Origin: M3007 sp046160625 | Lineage (GTDB): Bacteria; Bacteroidota; Bacteroidia; Chitinophagales; Saprospiraceae | NCBI GenBank assembly: GCA_046160625.1 | Contig: JBJXGZ010000109.1 | Location: 1 to 64,000 of the forward strand | DNA length: 64,000 bases | Direction of reading: 5' to 3' | In this document: positions 36,997 to 46,405 of the stretch, in pieces | Layout: every line of letters starts with the position of its first letter | Position numbering within the stretch: position 1 is the first letter of the stretch | The notes under the pieces: model-generated | What the model saw: only the letters and a program-made list of their open reading frames with translations | Database searches by the model: none | What the model was told of the DNA's origin: nothing | Position numbers and translations under genes: made by a program

Positions 36997-38889
36997 TTAA
37001 CGTTGCAAGGCCAAAAAGACCGAACTGCAGGCATTCCCCGAGCAAATGCGGCCTAGATAGAGTCCGTTGGAAAGATGCGCTGTCAATTGGATGTTTTGCT
37101 CGACATTTCCTGCGGCAATATTCCCGAGTTGGGAGGAATATACTTTTGCTCCGCGTTCGTCATAGAGTTCGAAGCTCGTTTCTCCAGCATTGGGTTGTTG
37201 CCACGTTAGGGTAAAATGACCGCTGGATGGATTGGGAGAAACCGCAATTTCGCCCAATGCATTGAATCGGGCTTCGATCACGCTACTTGTCTCCGTACTG
37301 CTCCACACCTGGATTTTACCATCAGGGCTGCGTCCGAGAATTTCCTCGAAGCCATCGTCATTCATATCGTAAATGTATTCCATGACAAATCCTGGACTGA
37401 ATGGTTTGTGAATTTCACCGTCGGCGGTTTGTACCGTCTCGGCGCCGAATAATAATTCTTTTTCTCCATCGCCATTGGCATCGAAAAAGCCGTGGAAGTA
37501 GGGCATAGGATCCATCCCCAATTGCACAGGGGTTTGCCAAATGGCGTTTCCTGTAGTGCCATCATACACATAGAATCCAACAGGTGTGCTGCTTGTACTA
37601 TCCTGCAAAATCAGGGCAGGAATATCCAATACCCCGTCCATATTCAGATCCAGGTCCTCCAATGCAAAATCTCGTTTAATGGGCATGAACGTTATGGCAG
37701 GCAATGCAGATTCCCAAATGAGGTTTAACGTGTAATTATCGGAGCGGTCTACAGCAGGTAATGGCCTGTTTTTGAAGCTGTCCACTCCTCCGCCAACCAA
37801 CATGAGAGATGGAGCAACGATGATCACACGTCCGGTGATTTGGTGGCTCATTATCCCGGCCGCCAAACCGTCAGCATTTGTAAAAATGGCGTTCAAACGA
37901 AACCCTGCATCCAGATATGGTTGGATTGACCAAAGAATTTCACCGGTTTGAGTATCAATGATCATAATGACCTCCATATCGTGAAGGTTGTTCCCTGTGT
38001 TGCTGCCGCAAAGCATGACTTGTTTTTGACCCGTGCCACAGAAATCAAAGTAAGCGGTTCGTATGTAATTAAGCGCGAACTGGTCGGTCGGAATTGTCGA
38101 TGAATACAGAACCGAATGGTCATCGCCGCTAATTACGCAGATGCTGTCTTCTTTAATTATGCAAAAGTCATTTTTCCCGTCGCCATCAAAATCATTGCTT
38201 CCCTCAGGCAAAAACGATCGGTTTTCAGGCCAGCGGAAATTGGGTGGGAGCACATTACTTACCAAAAATTCCTCCAACATACAGGCCTCTCTATGCTCAG
38301 AGGGGGGGGCTTGGGTGAACCCTGGCGTGAATCCTTCGCCGTATACATTACAGCTGACCATCCCTCCGGAGGGATCACCGAAACTTACAATAATTTCCTC
38401 CTGGGGATCGCCATCAAGATTTTTGACATGAGCCCACAAAATCAAGGCTTCCAGTTCTCCATTGAAGCATTCAGTATTCCCTTGAAACATGCCGATAAGA
38501 ACGGCGATAATGCCCATTTTACCGGATTTTGGCACCAGGACAAATTCTGTTTCCGCGTCACCAACTATATCGTGAAAACCCAATATCCGGTAATTATCCA
38601 AATCAAAATCTGGGTCGTCGATGTCGTTAGGTGTTATCACGGCAAACTCTTGAGAACCAAATTTCCGCAGCACCAAATTTTGTCCGATACGTAGCACGTA
38701 ACAAGTAGTGAAATTGACCCCATCCGGGCTGTATTTCATGTCAGCAGGCTGGAAACCCTCGAAATCACCTAATTCCGGTATTCTTTCAGGAATTTGAAAT
38801 TCGATTTCAAGATCAGGTTGCGCCATTAGTACCGTTGTGCTAAAGCTAACAATAGACCAGATCATTAAGGAAAAGCAGATTTTTTTCAT
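36997..38889 (-). CDS. FG-GAP/VCBS-like secreted protein with T9SS tail
   Basis: The 630-residue protein has a signal peptide (MKKICFSLMIWSIVSFSTTVLMAQ). Several Asp-rich calcium-binding-like loops resemble FG-GAP/integrin-type propeller motifs: NDFDGDGKNDFCIIK, DLNMDGVLDIPALIL, DANGDGEKELLFGAE and DMNDDGFEEILGRSPDGKIQVW. The T9SS type A tail is IAVSPNPSSGHFTLTW ... GLYLGRICSGN. It is probably a surface or secreted binding protein. A hairpin at 38923-38949 lies just before the gene. Confidence 0.85.
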   Translation of the reverse strand: MKKICFSLMIWSIVSFSTTVLMAQPDLEIEFQIPERIPELGDFEGFQPADMKYSPDGVNFTTCYVLRIGQNLVLRKFGSQEFAVITPNDIDDPDFDLDNYRILGFHDIVGDAETEFVLVPKSGKMGIIAVLIGMFQGNTECFNGELEALILWAHVKNLDGDPQEEIIVSFGDPSGGMVSCNVYGEGFTPGFTQAPPSEHREACMLEEFLVSNVLPPNFRWPENRSFLPEGSNDFDGDGKNDFCIIKEDSICVISGDDHSVLYSSTIPTDQFALNYIRTAYFDFCGTGQKQVMLCGSNTGNNLHDMEVIMIIDTQTGEILWSIQPYLDAGFRLNAIFTNADGLAAGIMSHQITGRVIIVAPSLMLVGGGVDSFKNRPLPAVDRSDNYTLNLIWESALPAITFMPIKRDFALEDLDLNMDGVLDIPALILQDSTSSTPVGFYVYDGTTGNAIWQTPVQLGMDPMPYFHGFFDANGDGEKELLFGAETVQTADGEIHKPFSPGFVMEYIYDMNDDGFEEILGRSPDGKIQVWSSTETSSVIEARFNALGEIAVSPNPSSGHFTLTWQQPNAGETSFELYDERGAKVYSSQLGNIAAGNVEQNIQLTAHLSNGLYLGRICSGNACSSVFLALQR

Positions 38890-38922
38890 GTTTGATAATT
38901 GTTTTATAAAATGATTGGTGTG

Positions 38923-38949
38923 CGGGCGGTGGTATTGGTCCACCGCCCG
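38923..38949 (-). terminator. hairpin between secreted protein genes
   Basis: The ten-base stem CGGGCGGTGG / CCACCGCCCG, with a short loop, lies downstream of the minus-strand gene ending at 38990 and upstream of the next. It is a probable terminator or attenuator splitting the five-gene run. Confidence 0.6.
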
Positions 38950-38989
38950 GGGACGAATACTGTGAAGAGGTTTTTGTAAAACAGGGCGC

Positions 38990-40129
38990 TTAAAGCCTGG
39001 TCACTTTCACCAAAGTAATCGGTCGAAATGGCCTCCCTTCGATCCGTGCCAAATAAATTCCGGATGGAAGGGCTTGGATAGAAAGATCAAATTGATTGGC
39101 GCCGCTTTGCAGGTTTTGATCTTGGCGCATCACAATTTTGCCCTTTGTATCAAGTAACTCAATCGTTACCGCTTCTGTATTTTGGGAGGGAATAGAAACA
39201 GTTATTTGATCTACTGCGGGATTCGGGTAAATGTGCCAGTCGGGTTGGGTCGGGAATCCTGCTACCATATCATCGCGTTCGTCCACGGGCTCGTTAAAAG
39301 GTGTGGGCGCGCCCAGAGTCCACCATCCGTTGATGTCTGTTAGACCTATTTGCTCCACATAATTCTGGGTGGTACTGTTGCTGCTTCGTCCCATGTCCGT
39401 CCAGTTTACGCCATTGTCCACACTGCGCCAGATATGGAGATCAGCTTCTGTCAGGCCGTTCAAATTGGCATCGAAGTATTGAAACCGGAGCGTGGCATTT
39501 TGTCCTGCAGGGTTGTTTGTAGTGCTTACCCGCCAATATTTTTGAATAGCGTTGCCAGTAGGCAGCGTCTGGGGTTCATGGCGGCGATCCACAGTGGTGT
39601 TGCCATAACTTCCAGTCGCGGTTATGCGGATGCCCATATTCCCAAAATGAAAATTTGCGGGGTTGCTGATACTTCGCGTTTTAATTACACTCGAAAGCGG
39701 TTGCGTGCCATAGGTTCGGGAATTTTCGGTCTCACCAGACAGGGTGCCGCCACTGAGGCCAATTCCGAGCACGACCGTTTTGCCATTTAAATCCAGGTTT
39801 TTACTGGTGAATATCAGGTTGGAGTTCACATTAACGGAATTGGATTCTAAACGGACATTGTTCAGGCTTTTTGCAATTTGCAGGTCGTGGAAGGTGGTCA
39901 CATTGCCTTCAATCACTGAATTAGCAGCGGAGGCGTTACCGGTAAATTTAACGGTACTGTTGCCCCGATCGAAAGTGCTGAGGTTGTTTTTCCAGCGGCC
40001 GTTGTCGATCACTATTTTTATGGTACCAAGGCATGTCATCCGCCCATCATCGAGGATAAGCCCGCCTTGCGCTGTTGCCTGCTGGCTAATGAGCCAAAGT
40101 GCTATATTGAAAATCGCTATCTTTTTCAT
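38990..40129 (-). CDS. secreted protein with T9SS type A sorting domain
   Basis: The 379-residue protein has a signal peptide (MKKIAIFNIALWLISQQATAQ) and a beta-helix-like region rich in Asn/Ser/Val (VKFTGNASAANSVIEGNVTT, NSNLIFTSKNLDLNGKTVVL). A beta-sandwich portion follows (RFQYFDANLNGLTEADLHIWRSVDNGVNWTDMG), and the end is a T9SS tail (WHIYPNPAVDQITVSIPSQ ... YLARIEG). No enzyme motif was found. It is 33 bp downstream of an S74-type protein, so it may share a transcript with the two genes upstream. Confidence 0.85.
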   Translation of the reverse strand: MKKIAIFNIALWLISQQATAQGGLILDDGRMTCLGTIKIVIDNGRWKNNLSTFDRGNSTVKFTGNASAANSVIEGNVTTFHDLQIAKSLNNVRLESNSVNVNSNLIFTSKNLDLNGKTVVLGIGLSGGTLSGETENSRTYGTQPLSSVIKTRSISNPANFHFGNMGIRITATGSYGNTTVDRRHEPQTLPTGNAIQKYWRVSTTNNPAGQNATLRFQYFDANLNGLTEADLHIWRSVDNGVNWTDMGRSSNSTTQNYVEQIGLTDINGWWTLGAPTPFNEPVDERDDMVAGFPTQPDWHIYPNPAVDQITVSIPSQNTEAVTIELLDTKGKIVMRQDQNLQSGANQFDLSIQALPSGIYLARIEGRPFRPITLVKVTRL

Positions 40130-40162
40130 TGTTTTTAATGTTAAAATTTAATAGGTTGGAGA

Positions 40163-41641
40163 TTACTTTCTGCCAGATTCCAGGGCATCCAAACGCCTGG
40201 TCAAATCAGCTACCAGGACTTTTAGTGCCTTGTTTTCGGCATCCAATTCCTGCACGGCTTTTACCAGCGGGACGGTGAATTCAGCGTATCGAAGGCCGTA
40301 GAAATCCTGTTCGTTTTTGGGCTTGTCCACTCCGCTAAAATCGAAACCGACGGCTTTGGCGGCTTCCTCTACTTCCTGGGCCAAAAAACCAGTGCTGCGC
40401 GGTTCGGCAACCGAGGATTCAACTTGCTCTTGCTTAAGCGTTTGCCGGATTTTGTTGCGATCCAGGATATAGGTTAAAGGGCGCAGACGGGTGATAAAAT
40501 CAAGCCCTGGAACATCTGTGCGCAAATCGGTTTTGAAGCGGCCATCTGAGATGTTTGACCAGTTCACATAACCACCGATACTGGTCATACTGGTATTTCC
40601 GATGCGGACCTGATCGCTGGCTGTGATTTCGGTACCGTAACCGAGCGCAGTGCTGTTGGTGTAGCCCGCGGCGTTGGCGTTAGAATAGGCGCCGATAAAA
40701 GTATTTCCGTGGCTGTGTTCATGATCGTATCCTGCCTGGTACCCCAGGGCGGTGTTGTTGTGAGCCGAGGTGCTGTGCCAAAGTGTATTGACACCTATGG
40801 CCGTATTTTGCCCCCCAGAATCATTCAAGTAAGACGAGGCGACTCCAATGGCTGTATTATCCAAGCCTGTTGTGTTACTGTACAAAGCAGAATGCCCATA
40901 TGCGCAATTTCTTTCCCCAGTATCGTTATAGTAAAGTGCTAATACTCCCGTGGCGGTATTATCCCAGCCTGTTGTGTTCGAATAGAGCGCATTTACTCCA
41001 ATGCCAATATTTTCCCATCCGGTGGTGTTAGAGCGTAGCGCATAATTGCCAAGACCTGTGTTGCGAGAACCGCTTAAATTTTGATAGAGCGCAAAACCAC
41101 CCACAGCAACATTTTCAAACCCTCCTGTTGTGAATTTCAATGCTCCATACCCAATACCCGTGTGGTAAATTCCTGTATTATTGGACAAACCTGCATCATC
41201 TCCAATAAAAACGTTTGCGGTGCCATCCAGCAACTCAAGCCGGGCTTTTCCATTCGCGTTTTCCTGTAATACCATCCGTTCGTTTCCTTTGAGATCGAAA
41301 CGGATGATGTCTTCGTCTGTTGATTCTTCTACTTGAATTTTAGTGTCGCCGTCGGCATCAACCAGTATTTTTTCGGAGTTCAGGTTTGTCCAAACCGTAC
41401 CGTTTCGGAATTGGAATACATTGGCATCGGTGTTGTAAATCAGCAAGCCGGTAGCAGGTGCCGCAATGGCATCGCGCTGAATGGTGGTCATTCGGGGAGC
41501 CAACAGGCCTTTGTTCGTGCTTTTTACTTCAAAAATTGAACTGGAATGCGCCGTACTGCCATCGGTATTGATGGAAACGGATTGAGCGAAAAGCGATGAG
41601 AAGGAGCAGGCAAAGCAAAGGCAAAGAAATATCTGTCTCAT
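40163..41641 (-). CDS. tail-fibre-like surface protein with S74/chaperone-of-endosialidase domain (copy 1)
   Basis: The 492-residue protein has a signal peptide (MRQIFLCLCFACSFSSLFAQ), the Bacteroidota N-terminal motif INTDGSTAHSSSIFEVKSTN with TGLLIYNTDANVFQFRNGTVW, and many NTG/NTA repeats like YadA heads (GYGALKFTTGG, GVLALYYNDTGERNCAYGHS). The C-terminal S74-type part reads SDGRFKTDLRTDVPGLDFITRL, TGFLAQEVEEAAKAVGFDFS, and a coiled coil VKAVQELDAENKALKVL. S74 domains mediate trimerisation and often cleave themselves. The ATG at 41641 gives the signal peptide. The 74-bp-distant upstream neighbour is a paralog. Confidence 0.88.
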   Translation of the reverse strand: MRQIFLCLCFACSFSSLFAQSVSINTDGSTAHSSSIFEVKSTNKGLLAPRMTTIQRDAIAAPATGLLIYNTDANVFQFRNGTVWTNLNSEKILVDADGDTKIQVEESTDEDIIRFDLKGNERMVLQENANGKARLELLDGTANVFIGDDAGLSNNTGIYHTGIGYGALKFTTGGFENVAVGGFALYQNLSGSRNTGLGNYALRSNTTGWENIGIGVNALYSNTTGWDNTATGVLALYYNDTGERNCAYGHSALYSNTTGLDNTAIGVASSYLNDSGGQNTAIGVNTLWHSTSAHNNTALGYQAGYDHEHSHGNTFIGAYSNANAAGYTNSTALGYGTEITASDQVRIGNTSMTSIGGYVNWSNISDGRFKTDLRTDVPGLDFITRLRPLTYILDRNKIRQTLKQEQVESSVAEPRSTGFLAQEVEEAAKAVGFDFSGVDKPKNEQDFYGLRYAEFTVPLVKAVQELDAENKALKVLVADLTRRLDALESGRK

Positions 41642-41715
41642 AACGGACGATTCGTTTTGAAATGAAATAATGAGTGAAAAGTGTATCCTTCGAGGGCTTT
41701 GAGTGCCGCTGTCGT

Positions 41716-42978
41716 TCAACGTTTCTGGACCAGGGATTCCAATGCGTCGAGCCGGGCTTTCAGGGCCTTGTTTTCGGCATCCAATTCCTGCACGGCTTTT
41801 ACGAGCGGCACGGTGAATTCGGCGTAGCGCAGGCCATAGAAATCCTGCTCGTTTTTGGGCGCGTCCACGCCACTGAACTCGAAACCCAGAGCCTTTGCAG
41901 CCGCTTCGACTTCCTGCGCGAGAAAACCCGTGCTGCGCGGTTCAACTCTGACAGCATCTTCTTTTTGCTCCTGACCCAGTTCGTGCCGGATTTTGTTGCG
42001 GTCGAGCGTGTAGGTCACAGGGCGGAGCCGGGCGATAAAATCAAGCCCTGGCACATCGGCACGCACTTCATTTTTGAAACGGGCATCGGAAATATTCGAC
42101 CAGTTCTGGAAGCCGCCGATGCTGGTCACGCTGACATTGCCTATGCGGACTTGGTTGCTGGCGGTAATTTCAGCGTTATAGCCAAGTGCAGTTCCGTTGT
42201 TGTAGCCGTCAGCATTGGCATCTGTATAACTCCCTACAAATGTGTTCCAAAGCCCATGCAATCTTTGGAAACCAGCTGTAAAGCCAAGTGCAGTGTTGTA
42301 AGCAGATGAGGTAGAATTCTGTAGCGTGAAATTCCCAATGGCCACATTGCTATTACCTGTTTCATTAAAAAACATGGCCGAAACACCCACCGCTACATTG
42401 TCTGTACCTGTTGTGTTTGATACCATTGCGCCGTGGCCCATAGCACTATTTTTACTTCCAGTCGTGGTCTGACTTAATACAGAATGTCCAACTCCAGTAT
42501 TGTGACTGCCAGTAGTCAGGGCTTCTCCTGCGGACTTTCCAATTAAAGTAGAGAATAAAGGGTCTGTCAATTCCAAAGTTGGATAGCCTGACGCATTCTC
42601 CCGCAGTACCATCCGTTCGTTTCCTTTGAGATCAAAACGTATAACATCCTCGTCAGCCAATTCCTCCACCTGGATTTTAGTGTCACCATCGGCATCCACC
42701 AGGATTTTTTCGGAGTTCAGGTTGGTCCAAACCGTGCCGTTTCGGAATTGGAATACATTAATGTCGGTGTTGTAAATCAGCAGCCCTGTGGCAGGAGCAG
42801 CAATGGCATCGCGTTGAGCAGTGGTCATGCGAGGCACGAGCATTCCTTTGTTGGTGCTTTTTACTTCAAAAATTGAACTGGAATGCGCCGTACTGCCATC
42901 GGTATTGATGGAAACGGATTGCGCGAAAAGCGAAGAGAAGGCGCAGAAAAAGAAAAGGGAAAAAATTGATTGTCTCAT
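41716..42978 (-). CDS. tail-fibre-like surface protein with S74/chaperone-of-endosialidase domain (copy 2)
   Basis: The 420-residue paralog of the downstream gene shares the first 100 residues almost unchanged after the signal peptide (MRQSIFSLFFFCAFSSLFAQ) and the S74 C-terminus (SDARFKNEVRADVPGLDFIA, TGFLAQEVEAAAKALGFEFS). The middle head-repeat region is shorter and diverged (TGSHNTGVGHSVLSQTTTGS). This is how adhesins diversify a middle while keeping export and trimerisation ends. It is the first gene of the minus-strand run. Confidence 0.88.
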   Translation of the reverse strand: MRQSIFSLFFFCAFSSLFAQSVSINTDGSTAHSSSIFEVKSTNKGMLVPRMTTAQRDAIAAPATGLLIYNTDINVFQFRNGTVWTNLNSEKILVDADGDTKIQVEELADEDVIRFDLKGNERMVLRENASGYPTLELTDPLFSTLIGKSAGEALTTGSHNTGVGHSVLSQTTTGSKNSAMGHGAMVSNTTGTDNVAVGVSAMFFNETGNSNVAIGNFTLQNSTSSAYNTALGFTAGFQRLHGLWNTFVGSYTDANADGYNNGTALGYNAEITASNQVRIGNVSVTSIGGFQNWSNISDARFKNEVRADVPGLDFIARLRPVTYTLDRNKIRHELGQEQKEDAVRVEPRSTGFLAQEVEAAAKALGFEFSGVDAPKNEQDFYGLRYAEFTVPLVKAVQELDAENKALKARLDALESLVQKR

Positions 42979-43082
42979 AGTGGTAGATTTGTTTTGTGAA
43001 AAATTCTACCACAAAGGTCAAGTCAGGCTGTGTTTCACCGCTTCCCTGAAATCATAGGTTCTGAAAAAATACCGGAATTCAT

Positions 43083-43182
43083 TGATTGATTTGATTTTGC
43101 GATTGGAGCGATTGATTCGATTGTCTCGAGCACCCCAATCAAATCAATCCTTCCAATCGCACAATCGAATCAATCGAATAAT
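43083..43182. repeat. GATTGATTCGATT inverted repeat overlapping the kinase stop codon
   Basis: GATTTTGCGATTGGAGCGATTGATTCGATTGT at about 43093-43124 faces an inverted copy at about 43135-43178. The right arm includes the TGA of the sensor kinase (43170-43172). Related repeat DNA is at 55265-55372. Confidence 0.7.
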
Positions 43183-45110
43183 TGAATGCTCACCACCGTC
43201 CCTTCGCCCGGCACAGCATCCCACTCGATAGTGCCTTGCAGGAATTTCACTCTTGACTCGATGCTCGAAAGACCCAGGCCTTTTTGAGTCATGGCTTTTT
43301 GAACATCAAAACCCTGGCCGTTGTCCTCGGCGATGATGGTCAATGTATTGTCGCGGCGGATGAGCTGGAGGAGCAGGTGGTCTGCCTGTGCGTGTTTCAC
43401 CACGTTGTTGGTCAGCTCCTGAATGATGCGATAGATGTTGACGGATTGCGTAGGGTTCAGCGTTTTTTCCTCTAATCCAATCATTTCCAATTGGCATCGA
43501 ATGCCTTGTTTATCAAGGTCTTGGGCAAGGTCTTCAAGTGCTCCTGGCAAGCCGGAGAGCGCAAGTGCGCGGGGCATCATGTTGTGCGAAATACGGCGTA
43601 CCTCCACGCAGGCATCATCAATGAGGTGGTTGGTTTTTCTAAATAAATCTTGATCTGTTGCAGGTTTTGGGAGGGAATTGAAGTGCGATTTCACCGAGGT
43701 TAGAAGCCCGCCAAGACCATCGTGCAAATCGGCAGCGATTCGGCTGCGTTCTTTTTCCTGGCCTTCGATCATGGCGCTAAGCGCGGTGAGTTTGCTTTCT
43801 TGTTCCAGCTGCACGATCTTCTGCTGTTGGAGCACAGATTCTTGTGCGGCTATTTTTTTGTTCGCCCGAATGCGGCTGCGCAATCCGAAGAAAATCGCCA
43901 GCGACAATAAGCCGAGCAGTACCGCCCCGCCGATAAGCCAGTTGCGTTCCAGCGTGCGCTGATTCAGGTCTAATTGGTTGATTTTTAGCTCGCTGTCCAT
44001 TTGGGCCACGTCGAATTTGGCCTGCATTTCTTCCATCAGGACGAGCCGGTTTTTCTCCACCAGCGAATCCCGAATCATGAAGGCTTCCTGGAGAGAATTG
44101 TATGCTGCAGCGTGTTTCCCCAATTTGCTTTCAGATTTGGAAAGCTCCTTAAGTATAGCTAAGACCCGATCTTGCTGACTGAATTGTTTTGCCATCTGCA
44201 AGCCTTGCTTTAAATATTTTTCCGCCGTGGGGTAGTCTTTCTCGGCATTCGCTATCGTGCCGAGCAGTTGGTAGGTGGTAGGTGCGTAGTCTACGTTGGC
44301 TTTTTCTTCGTAGCCAGCTACTGCCTTTTGGAGCTCAGCTTTTGCTTCTGACAGGTTTCCAAAGTCGTAAAAAATCTGCCCGAGCACGCCATGGCTCCCT
44401 GCTACGTCGGCAGGCCGCTTGAGGTTTTCGTAGATCGAGATGGCTTTTCTGAGATAGGTGGTAGCTTCCGTTTGTCTTTTGGTTATGCTGTATAGGCTGG
44501 CTATGTTCTGGTATGTCGCTGCCATGCCCAGGCTATCTTTCAATTGTTGTTTGATCGTCAGGGATTCTTTGTAAATCTCTTCCGCCCGCTCGTATTTGCC
44601 CTCTGTCCGGTACACGATTCCGATGTTGTTCAGCACTTTGGAAAGGTTTTCGGATTTGCCTGTAGGTTTGTAGATGTCGTAGGCGGCCAGAAAATTTTGC
44701 AGCGATTTATCCATGCTCCCCAACAATTGGTAACTCGTGCCGAGGTTCATGTGATAATCTGCAGCGGCTTGCTCGTCCCCTGTTATTTTTGCTGTTAGCA
44801 AGCCTTCTTCAAAAAGCGGGATGGCTTCTTGGCCTCGCCCTAAGATGTCGAGCGCGCTGGCTTTGTAAAAAATGAATAGGCTCAAGCCCTTTGCAAAATC
44901 CAATTTTCTGCTGAGCACCAAACCTTTATCCGCAACCTCCAATAATTCTCCTGTGCGGTCTTCGGCATACAAAGCACGAAAAAGCAAGCGGTAAGCCATC
45001 ACGCGGTTGGTGTCCTCGGGCAATGAAGCGATGACTTTTTGCAGGCTGTCAATGGATTGGGAATAGCTGCTGACCGATTGGAAAATCAGAAAGAAGAAGA
45101 TTATTCGCAT
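43170..45110 (-). CDS. TPR-sensor histidine kinase (HisKA_3 / NarX-like)
   Basis: The 646-residue kinase has a signal sequence (MRIIFFFLIFQSVSSYSQ) and a periplasmic array of TPRs (residues about 60-370, e.g. AADYHMNLGTSYQLLGSMDKS). A membrane helix lies near 393-412 (WLIGGAVLLGLLSLAIFFGL), then the dimerisation/phosphorylation domain EKERSRIAADLHDGLGGLL (His of the DLHDGLGG motif), and an HATPase_c domain (IIQELTNNVVKHAQAD N-box, EDNGQGFD, KGLGLSSIESR). It phosphorylates the regulator encoded by the next gene upstream, separated by a repeat. The signal sensed is unknown. The last residues, SIQLFD, are in the repeat DNA. Confidence 0.93.
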   Translation of the reverse strand: MRIIFFFLIFQSVSSYSQSIDSLQKVIASLPEDTNRVMAYRLLFRALYAEDRTGELLEVADKGLVLSRKLDFAKGLSLFIFYKASALDILGRGQEAIPLFEEGLLTAKITGDEQAAADYHMNLGTSYQLLGSMDKSLQNFLAAYDIYKPTGKSENLSKVLNNIGIVYRTEGKYERAEEIYKESLTIKQQLKDSLGMAATYQNIASLYSITKRQTEATTYLRKAISIYENLKRPADVAGSHGVLGQIFYDFGNLSEAKAELQKAVAGYEEKANVDYAPTTYQLLGTIANAEKDYPTAEKYLKQGLQMAKQFSQQDRVLAILKELSKSESKLGKHAAAYNSLQEAFMIRDSLVEKNRLVLMEEMQAKFDVAQMDSELKINQLDLNQRTLERNWLIGGAVLLGLLSLAIFFGLRSRIRANKKIAAQESVLQQQKIVQLEQESKLTALSAMIEGQEKERSRIAADLHDGLGGLLTSVKSHFNSLPKPATDQDLFRKTNHLIDDACVEVRRISHNMMPRALALSGLPGALEDLAQDLDKQGIRCQLEMIGLEEKTLNPTQSVNIYRIIQELTNNVVKHAQADHLLLQLIRRDNTLTIIAEDNGQGFDVQKAMTQKGLGLSSIESRVKFLQGTIEWDAVPGEGTVVSIQLFD

Positions 45111-45120
45111 AGAAAATATT

Positions 45121-45292
45121 TAAACCGCAAAATGTAAAACCACACATTTTGATCCGAAAAAAGCCAAAATCTTTCCCTTTTTGAGATCAAGTTTTTCTTG
45201 GTTTTAAATTTTGCGGTTCTCCTGTTTTACATTTTGCGGTTTATTTAGTTTTAAATTTTGCGGTTCTCCGGTTTTACATTTTGCGGTTAAAG
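45121..45292. repeat. AACCGCAAAATGTAAAA dispersed repeat between kinase and regulator
   Basis: A unit at 45122-45138 faces inverted units at about 45203-45220, 45229-45241, 45250-45266 and 45275-45288 (GTTTTAAATTTTGCGGTT, GTTTTACATTTTGCGGTT). It occupies the whole gap between the two-component genes and may affect their co-transcription. Confidence 0.8.
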
Positions 45293-45296
45293 ATTT

Positions 45297-45935
45297 TCAC
45301 AGCAAATCGTACTCCAACGCCGACTTCACCAGCCCGGCGGTATTGCGCGCATTGAGTTTGAGCAGCAGATTGCGTCGGTGGGTCTCCACGGTGCCGAAGC
45401 TGATGAACAGTTCTTCGGCAATTTCGAAGGTAGTTCTTTCATCCACAATGAGTTGTAGGATTTGTTTTTCCCGGCGGGAGATGGTAGGGAAAGGGCTGGA
45501 GGAGGTTTTTGTAGGTTTATTGGAAAAACTGTTCATCAAAGATTCCATCACGTCCGCGCTGAATACCTGTTTGCCTTCAGCGACTTTTCGGATAGACTCT
45601 AAAACCTCCTCTTTTCCGGCATTTTTTAGCAAAAAACCCGATGCACCATGCTTGAGCATCGCCTTCACCAGACTTAACTCGCGCATCATGGAAAGCACCA
45701 GCACCTTGACCTGTGAATGGCGTTCCTTCACGATACGGCAACACTCCAGCCCGTCCATTTCAGGCATGTTTATATCCAGCAGCAATACATCGGCAGGGGT
45801 AGAGTCGAGCAAAGTCAATGCTTCGCGACCATTTGCAGCTTCGCCGACGCACTGTATATCCTCCACTTCCCGCAGCATAAGCAGCAGTCCGTCAATCACG
45901 AGTCGGTGGTCGTCGGCAATCAGGATTTTAATCAT
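45297..45935 (-). CDS. NarL/FixJ-type response regulator
   Basis: The 212-residue regulator has a receiver domain with the acidic pocket (ADD near residues 7-9), phosphorylatable Asp54 (LLLDINMPEMDG), Ser/Thr and Lys positions (VLSMM, LLKNAGKEE). A LuxR-type HTH follows (residues 149-210: ISRREKQILQLIVDERTTFE, IAEELFISFGTVETHRRNLL). The kinase gene downstream on the same strand is its likely partner. Its promoter region is filled by a long palindrome (45941-46077). Confidence 0.95.
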   Translation of the reverse strand: MIKILIADDHRLVIDGLLLMLREVEDIQCVGEAANGREALTLLDSTPADVLLLDINMPEMDGLECCRIVKERHSQVKVLVLSMMRELSLVKAMLKHGASGFLLKNAGKEEVLESIRKVAEGKQVFSADVMESLMNSFSNKPTKTSSSPFPTISRREKQILQLIVDERTTFEIAEELFISFGTVETHRRNLLLKLNARNTAGLVKSALEYDLL

Positions 45936-45940
45936 GAGGA

Positions 45941-46077
45941 ATTGTTGATTTGTTTATTTGGGGATTTGGGGATTTGTTCACAAGGGCTTGGTATTTGTCT
46001 TCGCGCCTGAAAAGTACAAATACCAAGATCTGGAGCATCCCCAAATCCCCAAATCCCCAAATAAACAAATCAACAAT
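45941..46077. repeat. long ATTTGGGGATTTGGGG palindrome upstream of the response regulator
   Basis: The left arm 45941-45976 (ATTGTTGATTTGTTTATTTG..) and the right arm 46039-46077 (..CAAATAAACAAATCAACAAT) are inverted copies. An inner stem CTTGGTATTTGT / ACAAATACCAAG is at 45988-45999 and 46016-46027. It begins six bases upstream of the regulator's start, so any leader transcript would include it. Confidence 0.85.
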
Positions 46078-46087
46078 ACAAACCACC

Positions 46088-46405
46088 CTAATTCACAAGC
46101 ATTCCAGCCCGGTATTTGAACCACCCTGCAGCCACTTGTTTGCTTGCTTTTTCGCCTGTGGCAAATTGGGCGAGGGTAGCAAGGGTGATACAGCTTGGAT
46201 TCACCTTGTCGGGGTTTTCATCCAGCACAGCATTGATGTAGTTGGTGAGCGATTTATAGCTGAGCATCACACCGGTCGCTTCTTCGATAAGCCAAGCCAA
46301 GGTGTGGGCTTTGCTATGCGGGATCTTTGAAATGGGTTCACCAAAGGCTTTGGTATGGACATCGGCGAGCAAAGAACGAAAGATGGGAAAATCTTTTGTT
46401 TGCAT
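46088..46405 (-). CDS. small conserved hypothetical protein
   Basis: The 105-residue cytosolic protein starts MQTKDFPIFRSLLADVHTKA. Its layout (a short N-terminal helix, then HTLAWLIEEATGVMLSYKSLTNYINAVLD) resembles small helical DNA-binding-like modules common in Bacteroidota at the start of signalling proteins, but I do not recognise a named family. No signal or membrane segment was found. The ATG at 46405 is preferred to one at 46450. It lies between a palindrome and the divergent adhesin gene. Confidence 0.6.
   Translation of the reverse strand: MQTKDFPIFRSLLADVHTKAFGEPISKIPHSKAHTLAWLIEEATGVMLSYKSLTNYINAVLDENPDKVNPSCITLATLAQFATGEKASKQVAAGWFKYRAGMLVN

Noticed and set aside
41674..42309. 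211-residue plus-strand frame
   Set aside because: Antisense to the S74 C-terminal domain, no signal or motif.
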